From the NCBI GenBank assembly GCA_027946365.1, contig JAPEUQ010000004.1, positions 3,720,001 through 3,784,000 of the forward strand: 64,000 nucleotides of DNA. The letters are read 5' to 3'. A program made the translations under genes and the position numbers. This document shows positions 11,134-19,521 of the stretch, piece by piece (position 1 is the first letter of the stretch; each line of letters starts with the position of its first letter). The notes under the pieces were generated by a model. It did not search any database. It had not been told where the DNA came from and saw nothing but the letters and a program-made list of their open reading frames with translations. Source of the DNA: Kalmusia sp. IMI 367209 (taxonomy: Eukaryota > Ascomycota > Dothideomycetes > Pleosporales > Didymosphaeriaceae).

Positions 11134-13509
11134 CTAGCTCTTGGCTACTCCCATTCCTCTTTGGGCGTCACTGCGCCAGTTGTCTCCCCTATCCTTGTTA
11201 GGATTGGGCTGTAGAAAGCCTATACTGGCTGTTCTAACTTCATCTTCCACCGCCGGTTCCGGGGCCCTCGGAAACACGGACCGGTGTTCTTCCAGCTTCA
11301 GCAGACTCTGCAGTGTTGGGAGCATGTCCCTACCCAGAGGCGCCGTCTCCCCGCCTGCGCCTATCGGTCGTCTCGACGGTCCGTCCGCAGGGTTAGTCTT
11401 TCCTGCCCTATGCTTTATCTCAAAGTCATATGCTGCTAAGAAGACCGCCCACCCGGCCTGCCTGCGTGATAGGGCTTTCGTTCCCATGAAGCCACGCAAG
11501 TTGTTGTGGTCCGTGAGGACTTCTAGGGTGTGTGCCAGCCCCTCGACGTAGTGGCGCCAGTGCTTCATCGCCTCTACGATGGCTGCTAGTTCTAAATCGT
11601 GTGTGTGGTAATTGCCCTCTGCCGGCGTTAGCTTTCTTGACCAGAAAGCAACGGGGTGCCAATTCCCTGTTTCTGCCTTTTGTGAGAAGATTCCTGCTAA
11701 TCCACAGATTGAGGCGTCCGTTTCCAGGCGTGAGGGCAATGTAGGATCGTAATGTCGCAGAAGTGGTGCTGTCGAGAAGGCGTCGCATAGCTGGCGCTTC
11801 GCCTCCTCAGCGTCTGCGGTCCACCTGAAGGAGCTCCGCTTCTTTTCTTCTTTCGAGCCTTTCAGCAGATCCGTGATAGGCTTCACGATAAGGGAGAACC
11901 CCTTAATAAATCGTCTATAAAAGTTTGCGAAGCCTATAAATACTTGAATGTCCTTGGTGGACTCGATCTTCGGCCAGGCCACTATTGCCTCTACCCGGCT
12001 TTGATCCATCTGCACGCCGTCGAGTCGCACGATAAACCCCAGGAACTCGACCTGATCAGTCCCAAAGACGCATTTCTTTAGGTTTATAAATAGGCTGTAT
12101 TGTCGCAGCCTCTCAAGGACTTTTCGTACGTGCTCCCAGTGGTTTTCCCCTTTTCTCGAAAAGATAAGGATATCGTCCAGGTAGACTACGCAAAAGATGT
12201 CAGCATACCCAGCTAGTGCGCGGTTGATATAGCCTTGAAAAGTTGCTGGGGCGTTAGTGAGGCCGAAAGGCATCACTGTATACTCAAAGTGGCCGTATCG
12301 CGTGCGAAACGCCGTCTTCCACTCGTCGCCTCGCCGGATCCGTATTCGGTGATAGGCATCCTTCAGGTCTAGCTTTGTGAAGCGCACTGAGCCTGATAGC
12401 CTGTCTAGTGTTTCACTAATCAGCGGTAAGGCCAGCCGGTTCTTTCTAGTGACTTTGTTTAAGCCTCTATAGTCTACGCAGAGCCTCAGCGTGCCATCCT
12501 TCTTAGGGACAAACAGTACTGGGGCCCCTGCTGGGCTAGTACTTTCCTGAATCCAACCTCGCTCCTTTGCCTTCGCTATATAGTCGCGCAAGGTCTCTAG
12601 TTCTTTTGGGGATAAGTTGTATAGTGGTCCAAAGGGTACAGAGGTGCCTTCTTCTAGTTCTATCGCATGATCGGTACACTGGTGTTCCGGCAGCGTTCCG
12701 GCGGCGTCCTCGCTTGCGACGTCTTCAAAATCCCTCAACGCTTCAGGTAGTACAGTTGGGTCTCTATTTTCTCCTTCTGTTTCTCTTATGCTGCCAACTA
12801 CCACGGCGTATACCTCTGTTTGGTCTTCCATTGATTCCGTGAACTTAGCGGCATTCTCTACCTGGAGCGCTGTTTCTTCGACTCCCCAGCGCCACCTTGT
12901 CGCGCCGCAGTCGAGGAGAACGTTTCCCTCCATCAAAGCTGGCATTCCTAGAGTCACCGGGTCTGCGCAGTCAGGTACTCCATAGATTATAGTAGTTACT
13001 TGGCGTAGTGCGCCCCAGCTATCCTTTGCGCTCGCGGTCACTCGGTAGGCGTGGTGGCTCCTCGCCAGCGTGGAGTTCGCCATCTTTAGGGAAGGCAGCG
13101 CTGCATCCGCGATTTCTGTCAGGCACAGCTCTACTGCCAGTTTTTCATCAATGGTGTTCACTGTCGCTCCGGAGTCGAGCAAGAGGCGCGTCGCCTGCTC
13201 CTTGCCTTCGCCGTCTCGAATCGTTCCTTCTACCTGAAAACGCCCTTGCTTGCACACGCCTATGAGGGTGGGCGTCCCTTCTAGGCTCGCCCTTTTTTCG
13301 TATCGATGGCGTTGACGCCTGCGGTGGGGGCTCTGGGTCGGCTCGACTCGCCGCGTTTCGCCCAGCAGTCCTTTCCCAGTGTCCCGTTTTCCCGCAGTGT
13401 CTACATTGATCCCTTGAAAGTGTTGAGCCCGCTGCTCTGTCTCGCTGCGCCGTCGGGATGGTGGTGTTTCGATAGGGTTGCGCCGGCGTGCCTCCCTGTG
13501 GCATTGCAA
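11134..13509 (-). CDS. retrotransposon protease, reverse transcriptase and RNase H (5' part of pol)
   Basis: Domains in order are an aspartic protease (LLLDSGATVNTI), a reverse transcriptase with the catalytic YLDDILIF box and the MPFGLTNAPATFQ motif, and an RNase H (LETDASICGLAGIFSQ, later LTDHNNL). The frame overlaps gag by about 360 bp and has no ATG in a sensible place, so it should be made by ribosomal frameshifting from gag. A run of six A on the coding strand (plus-strand T run at 13293-13298) lies where the gag and pol frames overlap and suits a -1 slip. The frame stops at 11134-11136, just short of integrase. Confidence 0.9.
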   Translation of the reverse strand: MQCHREARRRNPIETPPSRRRSETEQRAQHFQGINVDTAGKRDTGKGLLGETRRVEPTQSPHRRRQRHRYEKRASLEGTPTLIGVCKQGRFQVEGTIRDGEGKEQATRLLLDSGATVNTIDEKLAVELCLTEIADAALPSLKMANSTLARSHHAYRVTASAKDSWGALRQVTTIIYGVPDCADPVTLGMPALMEGNVLLDCGATRWRWGVEETALQVENAAKFTESMEDQTEVYAVVVGSIRETEGENRDPTVLPEALRDFEDVASEDAAGTLPEHQCTDHAIELEEGTSVPFGPLYNLSPKELETLRDYIAKAKERGWIQESTSPAGAPVLFVPKKDGTLRLCVDYRGLNKVTRKNRLALPLISETLDRLSGSVRFTKLDLKDAYHRIRIRRGDEWKTAFRTRYGHFEYTVMPFGLTNAPATFQGYINRALAGYADIFCVVYLDDILIFSRKGENHWEHVRKVLERLRQYSLFINLKKCVFGTDQVEFLGFIVRLDGVQMDQSRVEAIVAWPKIESTKDIQVFIGFANFYRRFIKGFSLIVKPITDLLKGSKEEKKRSSFRWTADAEEAKRQLCDAFSTAPLLRHYDPTLPSRLETDASICGLAGIFSQKAETGNWHPVAFWSRKLTPAEGNYHTHDLELAAIVEAMKHWRHYVEGLAHTLEVLTDHNNLRGFMGTKALSRRQAGWAVFLAAYDFEIKHRAGKTNPADGPSRRPIGAGGETAPLGRDMLPTLQSLLKLEEHRSVFPRAPEPAVEDEVRTASIGFLQPNPNKDRGDNWRSDAQRGMGVAKS

Positions 13510-14416
13510 GCTTCGCGCTAGCGCCGCGACTTAGTGTTCGCCGCGGCATCGCCATCGTGGCGCCGGGCCCTCGCAAGTTGTCTTCCAGAGTGGCTGCGCG
13601 CTCTACTAGCTCCCTTCGCGTTTTTGGAAAATCGTTGTAGTTAGCTACTGCCACTCGTAGTTCTTGTCGCAGCTTGCTGTATAGGTGCATGATAAGGTGT
13701 TTCTGTTCGTAGGCGGGGCTGATCTGGTTCTCCAGCGTAGCTAGGTGAGCTGCAAATTCATTCACTGATTGGCCCTCCCTCTGCGTGGCCCGTTGGTATT
13801 GCATGGTCACTTGCAGCTCGCGATTGATAGGGCTCTTTATCTGATCAAGCAAGAAGCTCATCATCTGTCGCCAATCCAGCGTCTCGGCGTCGCTTTCGAG
13901 TTCGCGCTGTAGCCATAGCTGGCGCAGTGTCGGCTCTAAGGATTGTAGCGTAAACGCGATCCGCTGGTCTTCAGTCGTGAACGCCTGAGGATCTAGCCTG
14001 AACGCGATCTGTACCCGGGTCTCGAAGTCATAGTATTCCCTAATGCTCTGCCCCTTGAAGATGGGGATCGGTTCAATCTTCGGGCCTCGACGGGGTAGCT
14101 CTGTCGTATCGCTATATAGCCGCCGTCGCTGCGATGGGTGCTCGTATTCGTCGCTGTCTATCGTCCTCAGCGTAGGGGCTACGGATGCGCTTCGCACGCT
14201 GCCCTCCGGCGTAAAGTCGGGTGCCAGCCTGCGCTCTCTGTCTGCAATTTCAGCTTTTAAAACGCGAATCTCCTCTAGCTCCGCTAGCTCATCTCGACGC
14301 CGCTTGAGCCTTGTCAGTTGCTCTTGCAGGGGAATAGGCTCTTCTGTCAGCTCTATCTCCGGCTCGTCTTCGCCTGTTCGCGCGTGGTCTTCGGTGGGTC
14401 CTTCGTGGTACTCCAT
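13148..14416 (-). CDS. retrotransposon Gag
   Basis: The ATG at 14416 is 82 bp inside the 5' LTR. The N-terminal half is charged and coiled-coil-like. The capsid region (about residues 105-250) has the retrotransposon-gag pattern of Trp/Leu-rich helices ('LWLQRELE', 'NEFAAHLATLE'). A zinc knuckle starts at about residue 340: C-x2-C-GKTG-H is present, but the last Cys is out of frame here. Reading one base back at about 13370, in a GG pair, brings the fourth Cys into register and leads to a stop at 13281-13283. The residues after the knuckle in the unbroken frame, down to 13148, are therefore probably not the natural C-terminus. Confidence 0.8.
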   Translation of the reverse strand: MEYHEGPTEDHARTGEDEPEIELTEEPIPLQEQLTRLKRRRDELAELEEIRVLKAEIADRERRLAPDFTPEGSVRSASVAPTLRTIDSDEYEHPSQRRRLYSDTTELPRRGPKIEPIPIFKGQSIREYYDFETRVQIAFRLDPQAFTTEDQRIAFTLQSLEPTLRQLWLQRELESDAETLDWRQMMSFLLDQIKSPINRELQVTMQYQRATQREGQSVNEFAAHLATLENQISPAYEQKHLIMHLYSKLRQELRVAVANYNDFPKTRRELVERAATLEDNLRGPGATMAMPRRTLSRGASAKLAMPQGGTPAQPYRNTTIPTAQRDRAAGSTLSRDQCRHCGKTGHWERTAGRNAASRADPEPPPQASTPSIRKKGEPRRDAHPHRRVQARAFSGRRNDSRRRRQGAGDAPLARLRSDSEHH

Positions 14417-14485
14417 CGACGCGCCTGCGTTTCTCCGGCGTTTCTGTTGCGAGGATGCTGAGCCGCTATCCTACAAGGTAGGGAG

Positions 14486-14494
14486 AGATTTCAA
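14486..14494 (-). promoter_or_regulatory. putative self-priming primer-binding site
   Basis: Three bases inside the 5' LTR, the element strand reads TTGAAATCT. The exact complement, AGATTTCAA, occurs within the LTR (14545-14553 and 7840-7848 in plus-strand numbering) and would lie at or near the start of the transcript. No TGG-starting match to a tRNA 3' end sits at the LTR edge. Tf1/sushi-type fungal chromoviruses prime reverse transcription with the folded 5' end of their own RNA, and this layout fits. A 9 nt match is short, and the transcript start is not known. Confidence 0.55.
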
Positions 14495-14497
14495 AAT

Positions 14498-14692
14498 TGT
14501 TAGGATTAAATATAGCAGCGAGCATTCCTCAAGTAATGATAAGATTGAAATCTGTCTTCTACCCTCTATCTTCCCCCGCGTTTTAAGGGGTGTTGCGCTA
14601 GCGCGTTCCTAGCGCCTCGCTTGCGCGGCGCTCTTGGCAAGGAACCATCACGTGATTATGTTGTCACGGGATCACGCACTTCACTCCTTACA
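14498..14692 (-). repeat. LTR (element 5' LTR)
   Basis: 195 bp, same sequence as 7793-7987, followed directly by the TTACC target duplication. It should carry the promoter for the gag-pol RNA, read leftward. Confidence 0.95.
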
Positions 14693-14697
14693 TTACC

Positions 14698-15667
14698 TCT
14701 ATAATACGCTCCTATAGATGGTAATACCTACGCGACTATACTAGATTTAATATATCTAGTAGTCAATAGAGTCCTATAAATAAGACCTAGTAGAGTATTA
14801 TATCTAGATCCTTATTACCTATTAATGCGGAAAATGGGGTATTATTTCTAGTAACTTATATATCTATATATCTCCTTATCTATATATATCATCTATTACC
14901 TATAGTAGTACTATAATATTAATAGTAACGCCTTTCTAATGGCATCGCTACTCTTAATAAGAATAAATCCCTAGAAAGTCTTAGGTCTTTAGAGAGTCCT
15001 AGGTCCTGAGAATAGCTTAGACCTCTAGGAAGTCCTAGAAAGTCCCAGAAAGTCCTAGAAAGTCTTAGAAAGTTTAGGAAAGTTATAAGCCCTTAGAGAG
15101 TCTTAGGTCTTGAGGGGAACTTAAACCCTTAGAAAGTTTAAGAAAGTCTCGGGTCTTTAGAGAGTCCTAGGTCCTGAGAATAACTCAGACCTCTAGGAAG
15201 TCTCAGAAAGTCTTAGAAAGTTTAAGAGAGTCCTAGAAAGTCCTAGAAAGTCTTAAAGGATTAAGTATATATATATATTAGCGTGGTAGTAAGACTTTAA
15301 TATAATAATAGAGGTGATTTAGAGGACTAGAAAGTATAGTAATAGATACGCTATAGTATATAAATACTATGGCGTTAAGTTTAGTATTAATAATAATAGT
15401 AGTGATAAAGTAGCTAATAGTAGTAGATAGTATTATAACTAATGTATCTTATAAATTAAATATATAGTTTTTAGTACTATATTTCGAACTCTGATAAACG
15501 CGTAAGGATAATTTTAAAAATATAGGATTATAGATATTTACATGCGCTATTAATTCAATCGGTTAATTTAATGATATTAATATAGTGTTATACTAAATAT
15601 AGATAATAATATAATTATATACTCTTTTATAACGCGTCTTACTAATAACGCTATACTAGTTTTCCTT
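14698..15667. repeat. AT-rich RIP-like block, right part
   Basis: This has the same TpA-rich, stop-filled character as 1-7792, with no gene. It continues the block into which the retrotransposon inserted and includes the minisatellite at 14970-15257. Composition changes abruptly to normal coding DNA after about 15840. Confidence 0.75.
14970..15257. repeat. minisatellite of agtcctagaa-type units with a 168 bp higher-order period
   Basis: Many imperfect 10-11 bp units ('agtcctagaa', 'agtcttagaa', 'agtttaagaa') are arranged in a larger repeat. The segment starting 'ggtctttagagagtcctag' at 14984 recurs at 15152, a spacing of 168 bp, with few differences. Confidence 0.75.
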
Positions 15668-15836
15668 AGACGCTCCGTAAATAAGCCGCTGACGTTTATA
15701 TAAGTAGCTATAATTGGCTTAGAAAGTTGTAGAAATCTGCTAGCTTATGATTTGTTAGAAAAAGTTGTAGAAAGTTTTAGGGCGGCGCTAGCCGGCCTAG
15801 CTCCTTGACCAAGGCGGCTTATTTGGGGAGCGTCTG
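15668..15836. mobile_element. 169 bp element with terminal inverted repeats (MITE-like)
   Basis: The left end reads AGACGCTCCGTAAATAAGCC and the right end reads GGCTTATTTGGGGAGCGTCT, which are inverted repeats of about 22 bp with two mismatches. The interior has no ORF and contains two 'tagaaagtt'-type words of the kind scattered in the AT-rich block. A small non-autonomous DNA transposon is the simplest reading. No clear target duplication was found, and C-to-T decay could have hidden it. Confidence 0.65.
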
Positions 15837-16042
15837 ATTCATGAGATAACAAAATAAGCCTTTGTTGAAGCTAACCTAGATACGGAGTTGCAAGGCTCAT
15901 CTGATGGCAGGGGGTTTGACCGGAGCTCAGCCTCAACAAGGGTAGGCGAGAGAGGGGCACCACCGCAGGCAGCGACCTGGAAGGTCCATTAAAATCGCCA
16001 TTTTTTGTACACTGTACATTCAAAAATTTTGGGCGCACCAGT

Positions 16043-18833
16043 ATGTCGTCACTCCCGCCATCGCAGGCATTTTTGAACGCACCAGATGATTTCCTTCGCA
16101 CAACCCAGGACAAGCTTGCGCCTTCAAACGGAGCGCAATCTATCACGCCAATTGAGACCGTATCGTTACCGGATGGATCATCATACGGGGGACCTTCACA
16201 AGTCGGTCGAGCAATTTCAACAAACACACGCTATGAACTGAAGACCGGCATTGATCGATCTACGCCTGAGTCATTGGAAGATGTAACAGCAGTCAGTGCT
16301 ATGTCGCCTCAAGAAGACAAGCATCAAATGGATTATGAAATGCACTACGGAGTGTCGCAACGTAGTGTTAAAGATATAGTCAAGGAAATTCTGGACGACA
16401 TTGCTACGCAGAAGAACATTCACGATTGGGATAACAAGCTTGTTCAAACGCCTTTCAAAAAGCTTGAGAATGTTATCAGAAATTATTTGTCCAAGTGTAG
16501 CCAGGAGATGCTGAACGATTTGCTAATTCAATCGTCGGTGGAGGAAGTTGGGAACACAGGCAAAAACCCCGAAAGTTTCCCAGCGATGCAGCATGATGGA
16601 CAGGTCCAAAGCCATTTATTCTTCTTAAAGGTAGGCAAAAACTTCAAGAGTTTCCTAAACATTAGAAGACTGATTGGTGAACATGTAGACCGAGGCAAAG
16701 ACTGCTTCTAAAGGGAAGGACCCCTTGACTACTTCCCGAGGCCGAATTATGTGGGTATAACACGAATAGAGGAGATTGTCTGCTGATAAGTGAAAGATGC
16801 GTCAAAGAATGCAACTCACATCATGAGCGCGCAGTCCTATTATGGGTGTACGTAAGTTCAAGAATCAAACGGGCAAATCTCACTTATTAAAATCAAGCAA
16901 CTAGGCACGCCCTCTGTATCCGCTTGCAAGATGAAGACAAGGCATATATTCGAAATTTTATCGAACGACATCTCATTCTCCAATCAGCCATGACCACTCC
17001 GTATCATTGGCAGCCCGTTTCCCCTCCAGAAACCGGAGTGGTGAGTCGCATATTCATCGTAGTCAAACAGGTTATTGTATCATGGCGCTGAATTTAAGTA
17101 GGAGAAACGCCAGAAGCACTATAGGAGGGTATCTATTTCATTTCACCTTGTCTATCTAACCATGTCTGCCATTTATGGCCCTGATATACGCCAAACCGAC
17201 CTTGACCGAACCCGGCTCTTCTCTTTACGTCACAGCAAAGATGGTATCGAAAGATATGATCTGTACAAGGCCTCTTCATCTATTCTACTGACATTGGTCA
17301 TTCCCGAAGAATCGACTAGTCGAGAAGAGGAGACTGACCTGCTGAAGTCCCCGCAAGGGCTCTGGACGGTGCTTATGATTAACTATCCACGCCATGGATC
17401 CGACCGAGAACACCAGGTCCATCTCACTCCAGTCGCGCAACTCATCCGTGGCATCACCGTTGCATTGGTTACTCAACGCACCAATGCGGAATCCATATGC
17501 GACTTACTCAGACATGAGCTGGGGGCATGTGATGCAGATGGGCTTTTTGACGACGAGCATTTTACGAAATCCAATACATATCATCGCACAATCCAAGGAT
17601 GTAATGAGCTCAAGGACACACTTGATTCCGCACTGCGGTTCATGAAGAAACTTAGAGAAGGTCAGATCAAAGAATTGAGTGGAATTGTACATCTGCAGGA
17701 GAAGCCAGGTATGCAACACTGGACACGTGAATTGGAGGAGGAGCTTTTCTCTCTGAAAGAAGTAAGGGCTCAGGTTGAGGGATTGAATAGACGAGCTGAA
17801 GAAAGCGTGAGTAGTTCGAGCATCCATCACTGATCACCGTTAGCTAATAGGCGTGCAGCGAGCTGCTGTAAGAAACAACCATCCGCTAGTACCACACTCA
17901 ACTCACGGTATCCAGTTATACGGTGCAACCGCTGTTCTTGAAGCCCGCACTGCCCTCCAGCAAGGTCAACGACTAAAATTATTAGCGTACCTCGCTACGC
18001 TATATCTACCTCTTTCAGCAACTTCTGTGTGTAATCGAACCATTGATCTAGACCTTCAGTAGCTGACATATCTACAGTCGCTGTACAGTATGAGCGTCTT
18101 GCCCAGCTCGGCTTCATTTGCATCCTTCTTCATCGTACTGGCTGTGTTATTAATTCTCACAGTATCGCCTAGTATCTATACTCCATTACTACGTACATTC
18201 CGATCCATCGATTACACGGCGTTCAAGCCTTCCGTCCACTTCAAACCTAGTGCTACTCATTTCCAGCATTCAGCGCCTTCCAAAGCTTCCATTGCGACCG
18301 AAAATGGCATTCCGGAAGCCCTAATCGACCCCTTGACGGTCATCCCTCCGACCGGAAAGAAAACACGCCTTGAACGCTATCTGAACGCTCTCAAACCCAA
18401 AGCCCAAGGAGACACTATCTACCAGACGTCACTCTTCGAGTTCAAGTATCGTTTTCCCTGGCCCACAAGTTTCTTTTATCTCTCAAGATACCTATTTTTC
18501 GACCTTCCGGGGGTGATCGCCATGAGCTACCTCGGCCCAGAGCTTTTTTTCCTCTTGGATCAATACGAGTTATATCGAAAAAGAGCCTGGAGAACAACGC
18601 CTTCTCAAAAGAGCGTGGATTGGATTTGGCATCCTTTGGCGTTTATTAGGGATATACTTCGTGCATTGCTTTTACCACTATGGGCAGTGTTGTTTGTGTG
18701 CATACTTGTTTGGCTGGGGATAGTATTATTAGGATACTACTTGGGTGTCTTGCTATTCTATTCGGCTGCCTTTTTAGTTAGTTTATTGGTCTCCGCCTTG
18801 GGATGCTTTCGAGTTTTCTTGATTAGCTCGTAA
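16043..18833 (+). CDS. CorA-like fungal membrane protein (reconstructed seven-exon gene)
   Basis: The exons 16043-16630, 16689-16750, 16797-16847, 16905-17040, 17102-17806, 17859-18026 and 18078-18833 join without a stop to give 821 residues; introns are 46-61 bp. The protein is soluble and charged to about residue 540. Near residues 510-540 comes a helical region ending 'LEARTALQQGQRLK', then a membrane helix (LLAYLATLYLPLSA), a short loop with SLYSMSVLPSSASF where CorA proteins carry their GMN-type signature, and a second helix (FFIVLAVLLILT). This two-helix end is typical of the large fungal CorA-like family, whose members often lack the GMN needed for Mg2+ transport, as here. Two further hydrophobic helices lie at about 765-815. 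Exons 4-7 are well supported; the 16631-16688 and 16751-16796 introns are the least certain. The ATGs at 17162 and 18090 are internal. Substrate and function are unknown. Confidence 0.7.
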
Positions 18834-19521
18834 GGGAAGAGAAAAACAAGTAGTGATCTTTCTTGTTGGCATATCCCGCCTTTCCAACATGCGACCCCTG
18901 GTAAACATTATGTTTGCTTGTTCTCTTAAATATGAAGAGAATAGAAATTGTGTCTAAAACTGCACTAGGCGCATACTAGTAGATTTCTATAGGATTATTT
19001 TGCTCCCGAGAAAGATTTAACGTAGGATGAGCGTCAAGATTTTTAGTATAAGACCATGATGGTGGAAGAAGCGAAAAGAAAAGGTAAACTCGGCTAGTGG
19101 ACGTTGATTCTTGTGCTAATCTCCCGCAATTACGCAAATTCCATTGGCACCTGCTTACTGTACAATTGCCGAGCTACGCTCGGTATTATTTTACCTGCGA
19201 GCGATAGTCTTGGTATCAAGCTGTAACTAATGTAGTAGGGTGCTATGAGTATAGATTCGTAATTTGCTTCCATGTACGAAGGCATTAATCCTTTATTCAG
19301 AGAACTGCAAAGTACCAAACCTTGAACGTTGGACTCGGGGAAAAAGCAGATGATTAGGTGAGCTGAGGATTGTTACCGAGAAGGACTAGCGTAGCTTAGT
19401 AGTACCGTAACCGGTGGCCCCGCAGTTGGTGTAACAATCATTTGACATAACAACCAAACCGAACGGCTTTGCTTGAACTCAACCAACATATACAAGAATA
19501 TCTCAAAATAGAAGAATCACG
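18834..19521. other. intergenic, no gene seen
   Basis: 3' flank of the CorA-like gene and 5' flank of the F-box-like gene. No open frame with protein-like composition and no RNA gene was recognised. Confidence 0.5.

Larger units (their letters stand above)
7793..14692 (-). mobile_element. Ty3/Gypsy LTR retrotransposon, chromovirus type
   Basis: A 6,900 bp element is bounded by 195 bp LTRs that are identical by eye (TGTTAGG...CTTACA) and by a 5 bp target duplication, TTACC, at 7788-7792 and 14693-14697. The internal region, read on the minus strand, holds gag, protease-reverse transcriptase-RNase H, and integrase with a C-terminal chromodomain, in Gypsy order. A G-rich polypurine tract lies beside the element's 3' LTR, and a candidate self-priming site lies just inside its 5' LTR. 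The internal DNA has normal GC and intact long frames although it sits inside a RIP-degraded block, so insertion postdates the RIP there or escaped it. Two single-base frame breaks (near 13370 and 11134-11160) may make this copy non-autonomous. A spliced gene on the opposite strand occupies 8287-9512. Confidence 0.95.

Noticed and set aside
17162..17833. Separate gene starting at ATG 17162
   Set aside because: The frame continues upstream through a coding-like segment to an acceptor at 17101, and an earlier exon joins in phase; the ATG is internal.
18090..18833. Separate small membrane protein starting at ATG 18090
   Set aside because: A 51 bp intron (18027-18077) joins it in phase to the preceding helix, giving the two-helix CorA-like end.
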